From positions 1 through 12,642 of the forward strand of contig JAEYVN010000455.1 in assembly GCA_023431725.1 (NCBI GenBank): a stretch of 12,642 nucleotides of DNA. The letters are read 5' to 3'. The notes under the pieces are model-generated. The model worked only from the letters and a program-made list of their open reading frames with translations. It had not been told where the DNA came from and ran no database searches. Positions 6,960-12,642 of this stretch are shown piece after piece. How positions within the stretch are numbered: position 1 is the first letter of the stretch; every line of letters starts with the position of its first letter. Source of the DNA: Pseudomonadota bacterium (lineage in GTDB: Bacteria; Pseudomonadota; Alphaproteobacteria; Rhizobiales; Xanthobacteraceae). The translations under genes were made by a program, and so were the position numbers.

Positions 6960-7850
6960 ATGACAAGCGCTCAATTGCGGGTTGTTGAGCCACAGACCGC
7001 AAACATCACGGCGAGGAACAGGGCAGAACATCCGTCCTCGGCGAAGCAGAACATGGTGAGCATCGCCGACTATGTCACGCTGCTAAAGCCGCGAGTGATA
7101 TCGCTCGTCGTTTTCACGGCGTACGTCGGCATGATGATGGCGCCTGATGGCATTCAACCGTTAACCGCGCTTACGGCTCTATTTGGTACTGCGGGCGGCG
7201 CCGGCGCTGCCGGCGCATTCAATATGTGGTATGACGCCAATATCGATGCAGCGATGGTAAGGCGACCCGTGCCTATCGGCAGAATATCGCCCAACGCGGC
7301 GCTGGCATTTGGTCTGGTGCTTTCGCTCAGTTCGGTCGGCATTCTGGGATTTCTGGTAAACTGGCTAGCCGCGGCGCCGCTCGCCTACACCATTTTCTTC
7401 TACGTCGTGATCTACACGATGTGGCTCAAGCGCTGGACCCCGCAAAAAATCGTCATCGGCACTGCAGCGGGCACTGCGCCGCCAATGATCCGCTGGGCTG
7501 CGGCGACGGGCAATGTCGGCCTAGAGCGACGATCCTCTTTCTCGTCATCTTTTTCTGGGCGCCGCTGCTCTACAGGAGCGACGATTTTGCGCGAGCGGGA
7601 GTTCCGGCTTTGCCGGTTGTGTTTGGGGCGACGGAAATGCGGCGCCGGATCGTGCATTACACGCTGATCCTTGCGCCACTCGGCACACGCATGTTGTACA
7701 CTCTGGGTGACGGTGCGGACAGAAGGAGGCACAGCCGAATAGGCCGCGAGGTAGTTGTTTCCCTTCTCGAGTCTCTACCTGTTCCTGCTCTTTGCCGTGC
7801 TTCTGGTTGAGGACGGTTTGCGCATCATGCTCGGCTGGCGGACGGTCTAG
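6960..7850 (+). pseudogene. ctaB: Broken haem O synthase (protohaem IX farnesyltransferase)
   Basis: Intact CtaB farnesylates haem b to haem O, the first step to haem A. The first half is clear: [30 protein letters not shown] and [20 protein letters not shown] are UbiA-family/CtaB motifs. Lesions follow. The segment after [12 protein letters not shown] lacks the usual RTxxRP stretch, an in-frame loss of 4-5 residues. Reading jumps frame near 7521-7530 by one lost base. [13 protein letters not shown] is joined directly to [12 protein letters not shown], losing the conserved PHFWAL region. About 40 residues are missing near 7690-7720. Two in-frame TAG codons stand at 7740 and 7752. The tail LFPFSSLYLFLLFAVLLVED then continues to a TAG at 7848. 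A normal protein is about 300 residues; none can be made here. Haem A for the oxidase must come from another ctaB copy. Confidence 0.9.
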
Positions 7851-7875
7851 CAATGTAGGGGCGGGTCGCGTGGAC

Positions 7876-8004
7876 ATGGGAGAGACACGCAGGAGAGACA
7901 CGCAAAGAATTTTGCCGTGTCCTTCTTATCGGCTTATCGGTGCCTCGCTTGTCACAGCCGCACTTGTCGTTGTCACAGTTGTTTCATCGGAGGGCAGCAG
8001 ATGA
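7876..8004 (+). CDS. Possible 42-residue single-helix membrane protein overlapping the cytochrome c start
   Basis: An ATG at 7876 opens a 42-codon frame: a basic N-terminus (MGETRRRDTQR), then one hydrophobic helix (LIGASLVTAALVVVTVV) and a short tail. Its TGA at 8002-8004 overlaps the ATG of the cytochrome c gene as ATGA, the usual form of translational coupling. Small single-helix proteins often sit just after ctaB in alphaproteobacterial oxidase clusters, so this could be a relative or a remnant of one. Against it, the ribosome site is weak (an AGGGGCGGG about 10 nt upstream), and a 13-bp tandem duplication lies within the first codons, which would shift frame if recent. Codon evidence is too short to decide. 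Confidence 0.3.
   Translation: MGETRRRDTQRILPCPSYRLIGASLVTAALVVVTVVSSEGSR
7879..7904 (+). repeat. Tandem duplication of 13 bp
   Basis: GGAGAGACACGCA occurs twice in perfect tandem (7879-7891 and 7892-7904), just after the ctaB remnant. The unit length is not a multiple of three, so it changes the reading frame of any ORF across it. It looks like a recent slippage event. Confidence 0.85.
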
Positions 8005-8390
8005 TGCGACGCATGAACATGGCAGCTCTTGTTATTGTGTTTTTTACTGCCGCGGCTCATGCCGAAGGTGACGTCGCCGCAGGCGAGAAAGTGTTTCTTA
8101 AATGCCGCGCCTGCCACCAGATCGGCGAATCCGCGAAGAATCAGGTCGGGCCCAAGCTCAACGGACTCTTTGGCCGCAAGGCCGGCACGGTTTTGGATTT
8201 CAGCTATTCAAATGCCAACAAGGCGTCGGGAATCACGTGGGACGAAGCAACGTTTCGCGACTACATCAAGGATCCAAAGGCCAAAATACCTGGAACGAAG
8301 ATGGTGTTTCCCGGAATCAAGACAGAGAAGGAAGTCGACGATCTCGTTACGTTTCTCAAACAATTCGACGTCGATGGGAAGAGACAATGA
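8001..8390 (+). CDS. Exported class I cytochrome c (c2/c550 type)
   Basis: This 129-residue protein has a Sec signal peptide (1-21, cleavage after AHA) and one covalent haem site, CRACH at 35-39. The axial Met is most likely Met101 in the GTKMVFPGI loop. GPKLNGLFGRKAG (50-62) and the C-terminal helix VDDLVTFLKQFD are standard for mitochondrial-like c2/c550 cytochromes. The mature protein of about 108 residues would be soluble in the periplasm, although an uncleaved signal could anchor it. The ATG at 8001 follows GGAGGG (7989-7994) at 6 nt; a longer open frame from 7917 has no such site and reads through the upstream ORF. Its position after a cox cluster suggests it carries electrons from the bc1 complex to CoxM, which is inference. 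Haem attachment would need the general ccm system, not present here. Confidence 0.93.
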   Translation: MMRRMNMAALVIVFFTAAAHAEGDVAAGEKVFLKCRACHQIGESAKNQVGPKLNGLFGRKAGTVLDFSYSNANKASGITWDEATFRDYIKDPKAKIPGTKMVFPGIKTEKEVDDLVTFLKQFDVDGKRQ

Positions 8391-8660
8391 AGTGTAGCGC
8401 TCTCGCGAAGCGAGTAGCCTGCCTTCGTGGTACAGGTATCACGCAGTTTTGAGCTTACGCAGGCCGCAGAATGAGGGAGATGGGAAAAGTCGTCGGTCTT
8501 GCCGCAACAAAAGGGTTTCGTGGCGCCGCCGTCGCTCCCTCCTCGTGCGAACCAATCGAACTCCTTGTCGATTAAAGTGTGTAGATGGTTCAGCCTAAAA
8601 GGCTCAGGGAAGAAAATTTGTGCCGTTGGGTGCCTGTCGCAAGGCGGGAGATCAGTGGTG
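8391..8660. other. Leader of the polysaccharide-like operon
   Basis: These 270 bp separate cytochrome c from the next operon. A small hairpin (CTCGC-GAA-GCGAG, 8402-8414) is too short and lacks a T-run, so it is a poor terminator. A 5-bp inverted repeat AGCCT-AAA-AGGCT lies at 8592-8604. The open frame upstream of 8661 reads as a low-complexity, non-conserved peptide. The operon promoter should be here but no hexamer pair is convincing. Confidence 0.4.
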
Positions 8661-9959
8661 ATGCAGGCCGAAACAGCCCTTCCGATTATTCCGCATAAAT
8701 CTCACTTCGTATTTGCTGTGTACCCGAAACTGCCGGTCGGGTGCTCGGCCCCGCCGGGCTGGGTTGCTGCAAGGCCGTCGCAACACATCGATGCGCTTGT
8801 CATCGCCACACGCAATGTCTCAGCTTCGGTCATCGAGCAGCTCATCCGCAACTGCGACGATCCGTTTTTACCTGTCATCAGCCTGACGCAAGACGATCGC
8901 CTGATGTTCGATGGCGCCAAAAGCGTTGGGTCATGGAAGCCATGGGAGACAGCGCAAACGATTCAATCGAGGTTGCGAGATCTGCCGGAGCCAGTTCGTC
9001 ACTCGAAGTCTCCGGAAATTATTTTGCTTGGCCGTTTATACTCGCGCAACGCGCATCTTCAGCCCGTCTACAATCCAGCGCAGCCCGACGCCATCGCTTA
9101 TCCGATGGCCGGCTTGTTGCAGGATGTCGCCGCGACGGCGGACCGACTTGTTCAGAATGGGCAATTCGAGAGGCGCTTCTTTGACCGCATGTATTTCTGT
9201 CCGGGCTGTCGCTCATCCATTCTTTCGGTGCGGGAGGAGTGTCATTCGTGCCGCTCATCGCATCTCATCGAAGAATCGATTGTCCATCACTTCCGGTGTA
9301 GCCACGAAGCGATCGAGCGCACATTTCGCGCTGATGGGCGTTTCCAGTGCCCAAAATGCGGCGACGGACTGCGGCATATAGGGCTTGACTACGACAAGCC
9401 CGGTTCAATGCTGGTTTGTCAAAGCTGCGGTGCTGTCGATGATACTGCGGCGGTTGGTTTTGTATGCCTGAATTGCGGTCTTCGGCACGACACGGAGAAA
9501 ATGCCGACGAAGGACTGGTATTCATACCAGTTGACCGCCAAAGGGACGCAATATTTGCTCGGAGGCTGCTTCGATGACGCTCCTGTCGAGAAAGCTCCGG
9601 GTTCGTTCAAAATTCTCCTCGATTATGCATCCCGTGAGAAAATGGCGTTTGGCGTTCCCTTCCAGGTCATACGACTTAAATTCACGGAAGCCAGCAAAAT
9701 TCGAAGCTACAGCGTCCGGCTTTGGACGCAATTGCTGGAGCTCGTACATGATGGATTGCACAGTGCTCTTCGAGAAGTCGACTCAGTCTCTGAGGTCGAT
9801 GACGGCATGTTGATTCTGCTGCCGCGTGCAACGGTACAAGATGCGTCCGCTACGATCGCACATATCAGGCAGAGGCTGTCCGAAATCCTGCAAGTGGATC
9901 CTGGCGTTGAATGTGCTGTTATTTCCGAGGTTGAGATCCGCCACCTGTTACAGGGGTGA
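8661..9959 (+). CDS. TackOD1-like multi-zinc-ribbon protein with degenerate GGDEF-like C-terminus
   Basis: This 432-residue cytosolic protein (no membrane helix) appears to have three parts. The N-terminus (about 10-110), with HIDALVIATRNVSASVIEQL and PVISLTQD, has the alternating pattern of a degenerate receiver-like fold. The centre (about 120-300) holds five CxxC pairs: C180/C183, C194/C197, C230/C233, C253/C256 and C269/C272, plus C213 and H215. The stretch CPKCGDGLRHIGLDYDKPG matches the zinc-ribbon output domain named TackOD1. The C-terminus (about 312-425) resembles a GGDEF domain, with the signature replaced by EVDDGMLILLP (378-388), so it should not make c-di-GMP. Start: ATG at 8661 with GGGAG 10 nt upstream; GTG at 8658 is possible. 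It lies 5 bp from the glycosyltransferase gene, implying a role in controlling it. Domain names are from recognition, not a search. Confidence 0.8.
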   Translation: MQAETALPIIPHKSHFVFAVYPKLPVGCSAPPGWVAARPSQHIDALVIATRNVSASVIEQLIRNCDDPFLPVISLTQDDRLMFDGAKSVGSWKPWETAQTIQSRLRDLPEPVRHSKSPEIILLGRLYSRNAHLQPVYNPAQPDAIAYPMAGLLQDVAATADRLVQNGQFERRFFDRMYFCPGCRSSILSVREECHSCRSSHLIEESIVHHFRCSHEAIERTFRADGRFQCPKCGDGLRHIGLDYDKPGSMLVCQSCGAVDDTAAVGFVCLNCGLRHDTEKMPTKDWYSYQLTAKGTQYLLGGCFDDAPVEKAPGSFKILLDYASREKMAFGVPFQVIRLKFTEASKIRSYSVRLWTQLLELVHDGLHSALREVDSVSEVDDGMLILLPRATVQDASATIAHIRQRLSEILQVDPGVECAVISEVEIRHLLQG

Positions 9960-9964
9960 TCTGA

Positions 9965-11254
9965 ATGTTAGCCTTCGACGGCACGGCACCATTCGATCTC
10001 TTGCAGCAACTGGACTGGTTCGCATGGATTGCCATGTTCTGGTACATGATCCTTCTTGAGATCCCTCGTTACACATTGTCATTCATGGCCGTCGCGACGG
10101 CCCAGGCCATGGCCGTGCCCCGGCACCAAGAGAGAACAACATCCCACCATTTACGCATCAGCGTCGTGATTGCCGGGCACAACGAGGCGCAAACAGTGCG
10201 GAAATGTCTGCGCTCATTGGCCGAGCAGACCCGAAAGGTCGACGAGATTATCGCCGTTGATGATGGATCAACCGACGGCATGCGCGAGGCGTTGCAAGAC
10301 CTGCGGCGCAAGGGGATGATTGATGTGACGCTTTGCAACCATGTTCGCTGCGGGAAGGCCGCAGCCTGCAATCTGGGGATGAACGTTGCCACGGGCGACA
10401 TCATCATCAATGTGGACGCCGACTGTTCCTACGATCGTGACGCCATCGAAAAGCTGGTGGATGCGTTTGACGATCCGGAAGTCGGCGCTGCGTGCGGAAA
10501 TATCGGCGTACGAAATGCATCCGAGTCTATCGTCGCGTCCTACCAGGCTATCGAGTATGCGATTAGTATATCGCTGGGAAAACGTGCGCTGGATTCGCTT
10601 GAGTGGGTGACCTGCGCGTCGGGGGCCTTTGCGGCGTTCAGGCGTGATGCCTTGCGGCAGATCGGGATGAATGTGCCGGGTCCCGGAGAAGACCTCGACA
10701 TGACGATGCGTATGCGCCGATCCGGTTGGAAGATACGTTTCGTCGGCGACTCCTGGTGTATGACGGATGTGCCGGTCAGCTTGAGCGCGTTCGTTCGACA
10801 GCGGCGACGTTGGGATCGCGACGCGCTCCGGATCAGACTTAGAAAATTCAGGGACATGTTCACGTCCACACGCGGACGATATCGCATGAGAGATGTGATC
10901 GAGCAGTTGGAGTTCGTCCTGCTCAATCTGATCGTGACTCTGGCATTCCCGATTTACATTGCCTGGCTTTTTTACATCTTTGGGTCGACCGCCATAATCC
11001 TTCTGATCGCGGTCGGACTGATTTACATAGCGCTCGATATTGTCGCTTTTGCGCTCGCGATCTTTGTCGCGCGACGGCACGACGTTGGCACGGTCCTGGG
11101 ATTGTTGCCTTACGTTGCGACGTATGGGTTGTTTAACGGCTATGTCATGCGCTGGGTTCGAATATGGGCCTATTTCGAAGAATGGGTGCTTCGGAAGTCT
11201 TACGAAGACACCTATGTGCCGCAGCGCGTTCTCAATATATCCGAGTATTATTGA
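9965..11254 (+). CDS. Processive family 2 glycosyltransferase (polysaccharide synthase)
   Basis: This 429-residue inner-membrane enzyme should polymerise a beta-linked glycan from a nucleotide sugar. An N-terminal helix (about 18-45) precedes the GT-A domain: VVIAGHNE (67-74), VDDGSTDG with Asp99/Asp100, GKAAACNLGMN (130-140), the DxD motif D151-A-D153, the acceptor/base motif GEDLD (Glu242, Asp243), and QRRRW at 279-283, the QxxRW mark of processive synthases (cellulose synthase, NodC, PgaC, Alg8). Helices at about 317-340, 342-369 and 375-400 would form the translocation channel. There is no PilZ domain, so any c-di-GMP control must come from another protein. The ATG at 9965 follows an AGGGGTGA. 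It lies 5 bp after the zinc-ribbon gene and 9 bp before the HlyD-like gene. The sugar cannot be deduced. Confidence 0.92.
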   Translation: MLAFDGTAPFDLLQQLDWFAWIAMFWYMILLEIPRYTLSFMAVATAQAMAVPRHQERTTSHHLRISVVIAGHNEAQTVRKCLRSLAEQTRKVDEIIAVDDGSTDGMREALQDLRRKGMIDVTLCNHVRCGKAAACNLGMNVATGDIIINVDADCSYDRDAIEKLVDAFDDPEVGAACGNIGVRNASESIVASYQAIEYAISISLGKRALDSLEWVTCASGAFAAFRRDALRQIGMNVPGPGEDLDMTMRMRRSGWKIRFVGDSWCMTDVPVSLSAFVRQRRRWDRDALRIRLRKFRDMFTSTRGRYRMRDVIEQLEFVLLNLIVTLAFPIYIAWLFYIFGSTAIILLIAVGLIYIALDIVAFALAIFVARRHDVGTVLGLLPYVATYGLFNGYVMRWVRIWAYFEEWVLRKSYEDTYVPQRVLNISEYY

Positions 11255-11263
11255 GGTGCCGCC

Positions 11264-12277
11264 ATGATCCGCACACTTCATAGTCGAACAAGGGCGGATC
11301 GCTTCGAGAATGACGTGCGCAGCAGCAGGCGGCGATACAGCCGTTACCTGTACCTCGGCGCCGTCGTGGCTCTGTTCATCTATCTTGGCAATCTAGTCAT
11401 CGGACCCATGCTGTGGTTGCAGGCCGATGGCATTATTAGCGCCGAGCGTGTTGCTGTAGCATTTCCATATGAATCGGAGATCGTTAATCTCGTCGCCCGA
11501 CCCGGTCAAAGCGTAAAAAAAGGAGAGTTTCTTGCCACTGTTCGCTCAGCACAAGTGGTGGAGACAGTCGCAACGCTGACCTCACGGCACGCCGAAACTT
11601 ACGCGCGTCAGGCAGAACTCATGATCCGGGTCGAAGTGGCCAATGCGGTCATTGATCGCGCTGCCGAACGGCTCAGCGAAGCCGAGGCTAGTCTGAAGCG
11701 CGTTTATGCAACGCGGTCCTCAGGCTTCGCCAGCGACACTTTCATCAGCAGCGCAGTCCGGGAGCGATACGCTGCTTTGCAGGAGAAGGTTGTGCGAGAG
11801 GCTGAACGGCGAAGCTCAATGGAGCAGCTTGCAAATCTAAAGAAGGCGCAGAACGACGCCAAGGAAGCGCTGGATGAGATTCGTGCGCACTACAATGAGG
11901 GCCGAGTCGTTGCTCCCGCCAGCGGCGTGATCGGCCCTCGCGTTTCGCAGCAGGGCGATGTCCTGAAATCAGGAGACTATCTGGCTGAGATCTATGCCAA
12001 CGAAAAGTATGTTCTCGCCTATCTCGAAGCCGGAGCCCTGTACGACGTCAAACTGGGCGAGCGCGTTACGGTATCCTACGGCTTTTTGTCGAATTCCGGC
12101 ACGGTCGTGGAGGTGCTGCCAATCACTGTACAGCTGCCACCTGAATTCCAGAAGACGTTCCGCCCGACCATGCGCGGCCAGGTCGCTCGAATCGTGCTCG
12201 ACAAGGGCGTGACCTTTCCGCTGTCGGCCAAGGTGCGGGTGACCGGGCACAGATGGCTTCCATTTGGCGATCACTAG
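11264..12277 (+). CDS. HlyD/Alg44-like membrane-fusion (periplasmic adaptor) protein
   Basis: This 337-residue protein has a basic cytosolic N-terminus (1-27), one membrane helix (about 28-50), a split lipoyl/barrel-sandwich domain (57-95 and 212-245, with RPGQSVKKGEFL and VAPASGVIGPRVSQQGDVL), an alpha-helical coiled-coil hairpin (about 98-208), and a beta-barrel part (246-325). This is the HlyD/EmrA layout. Encoded after a synthase, it matches the periplasmic half of alginate Alg44 or other synthase-linked adaptors better than an efflux pump, since no transporter gene is near. Unlike Alg44 it lacks an N-terminal PilZ domain. It would guide the nascent glycan across the periplasm or bind an outer-membrane partner, which is not in the window. 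ATG at 11264 with GAGGTG (11253-11258) at 5 nt. Confidence 0.9.
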   Translation: MIRTLHSRTRADRFENDVRSSRRRYSRYLYLGAVVALFIYLGNLVIGPMLWLQADGIISAERVAVAFPYESEIVNLVARPGQSVKKGEFLATVRSAQVVETVATLTSRHAETYARQAELMIRVEVANAVIDRAAERLSEAEASLKRVYATRSSGFASDTFISSAVRERYAALQEKVVREAERRSSMEQLANLKKAQNDAKEALDEIRAHYNEGRVVAPASGVIGPRVSQQGDVLKSGDYLAEIYANEKYVLAYLEAGALYDVKLGERVTVSYGFLSNSGTVVEVLPITVQLPPEFQKTFRPTMRGQVARIVLDKGVTFPLSAKVRVTGHRWLPFGDH

Positions 12278-12293
12278 ATTGCGACAATGACGG

Positions 12294-12642
12294 GTGAGTG
12301 TCTTGCCAGCGAGAACCTTGGCATGTCTCTTGGCATTCGCAGTTCTAGCCCTGCAATCTGCAGCGTCGGCCGCTGCCGGAGGTGAAAAGCAGCCACAAAT
12401 CCGGGCGATGTGGGTTTGGTCGACACGCGCTATTGTGACGGACGGCACCGAACGCACTAGATTTCTCAACGGCATCAGAGCCGCAAACATTACCGACGTC
12501 TTTCTGTTTCTGCGTGCGGACGACTACATCGCATTGGATCAGGCGTTGCGGGATTTGCTGATTGAGCTGCGGCAATCCGGGACCGGCGCTTGGGGCATGG
12601 AGGGATGGCGCGGCTATTTTTCTGATGTTGAGGGGCCAGCGG
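12294..12642 (+). CDS. Exported protein, possible TIM-barrel glycoside hydrolase (5' part only)
   Basis: The frame is open to the window edge, so only the first 116 codons are seen. A Sec signal peptide is clear: basic start, hydrophobic core LACLLAFAVLAL, and an Ala-rich cleavage site (QSAASA). The mature start IRAMWVWSTRAIV, then NITDVFLFLRADD and LRDLLIELRQSGTGAWGMEGW, fits the first two beta-alpha units of a TIM barrel as in sugar hydrolases or PgaB-type C-terminal domains; this is resemblance, not a firm family call. GTG at 12294 is chosen as the first start after an in-frame TGA (12288-12290); TTG at 12303 is an alternative, and neither has a good ribosome site. It starts 16 bp after the adaptor gene and probably trims or modifies the secreted polymer. 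Confidence 0.72.
   Translation, partial: MSVLPARTLACLLAFAVLALQSAASAAAGGEKQPQIRAMWVWSTRAIVTDGTERTRFLNGIRAANITDVFLFLRADDYIALDQALRDLLIELRQSGTGAWGMEGWRGYFSDVEGPA

Noticed and set aside
7917..8000. N-terminal extension of cytochrome c containing extra Cys/His
   Set aside because: The extension would bury the signal peptide, and the GGAGGG site points to 8001. Its CxxxCH-like residues are chance.
8402..8414. Hairpin after cytochrome c as a terminator
   Set aside because: It has only a 5-bp stem and no T-run, so it is not convincing.
8499..8660. N-terminal extension of the zinc-ribbon protein to 8499
   Set aside because: The added 54 residues look non-coding and lack a ribosome site; GGGAG before 8661 favours the shorter form.
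10268..11281. Minus-strand open frame of 337 codons opposite the glycosyltransferase
   Set aside because: All GT2 catalytic motifs are on the plus strand. The minus frame is a charged, motif-free shadow produced by GC-rich codon use.
1..12642. CRISPR arrays, transposases, IS ends, integrases, toxin-antitoxin or phage genes
   Set aside because: No regularly spaced repeats, transposase or integrase motifs, or terminal inverted repeats with target duplications were found.

Overview
The window looks like the chromosome of an alphaproteobacterium of the Bradyrhizobium/Rhodopseudomonas group. This rests on protein resemblance and gene order only: a second haem-copper oxidase operon ordered subunit II, I, III, III (the coxMNOP arrangement described in Bradyrhizobium), a DUF2189 membrane protein, a c2/c550-type cytochrome c, and RTX/CAP-type remnants. 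No database search was possible.

Layout. (1) 1-1125: a complete tRNA-Arg(ACG) followed by a decayed minus-strand gene for a secreted CAP-domain/RTX-like protein, then the leader of the oxidase operon. (2) 1126-5708: a five-gene operon for an A-type cytochrome c oxidase: subunit II (CuA), subunit I (all haem, CuB and proton-channel residues present), two different subunit III-like proteins and a small subunit IV, closed by a strong hairpin. The 113-bp II-I spacer carries three tandem copies of a 16-bp unit. (3) 5739-6635: a convergent DUF2189 membrane protein. (4) 6960-8390: a clearly broken haem O synthase gene (ctaB pseudogene), a possible tiny membrane ORF, and an intact exported cytochrome c that is a plausible electron donor to the oxidase. 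(5) 8661-12642 (runs off the end): a tight four-gene operon with a zinc-ribbon protein (TackOD1-like) carrying a catalytically degenerate GGDEF-like C-terminus, a processive family 2 glycosyltransferase, a HlyD/Alg44-like membrane-fusion protein, and an exported protein that may be a TIM-barrel glycoside hydrolase.

How they work together. Region 2 plus the cytochrome c form an alternative aerobic respiratory module, whose haem A supply must come from a ctaB elsewhere because the local copy is dead. Region 5 reads as a synthase-dependent exopolysaccharide system: polymerase, periplasmic adaptor, polymer-processing enzyme, and an unusual cytosolic regulator in place of the usual PilZ or active-GGDEF partner. 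That locus is the most interesting part of the window.
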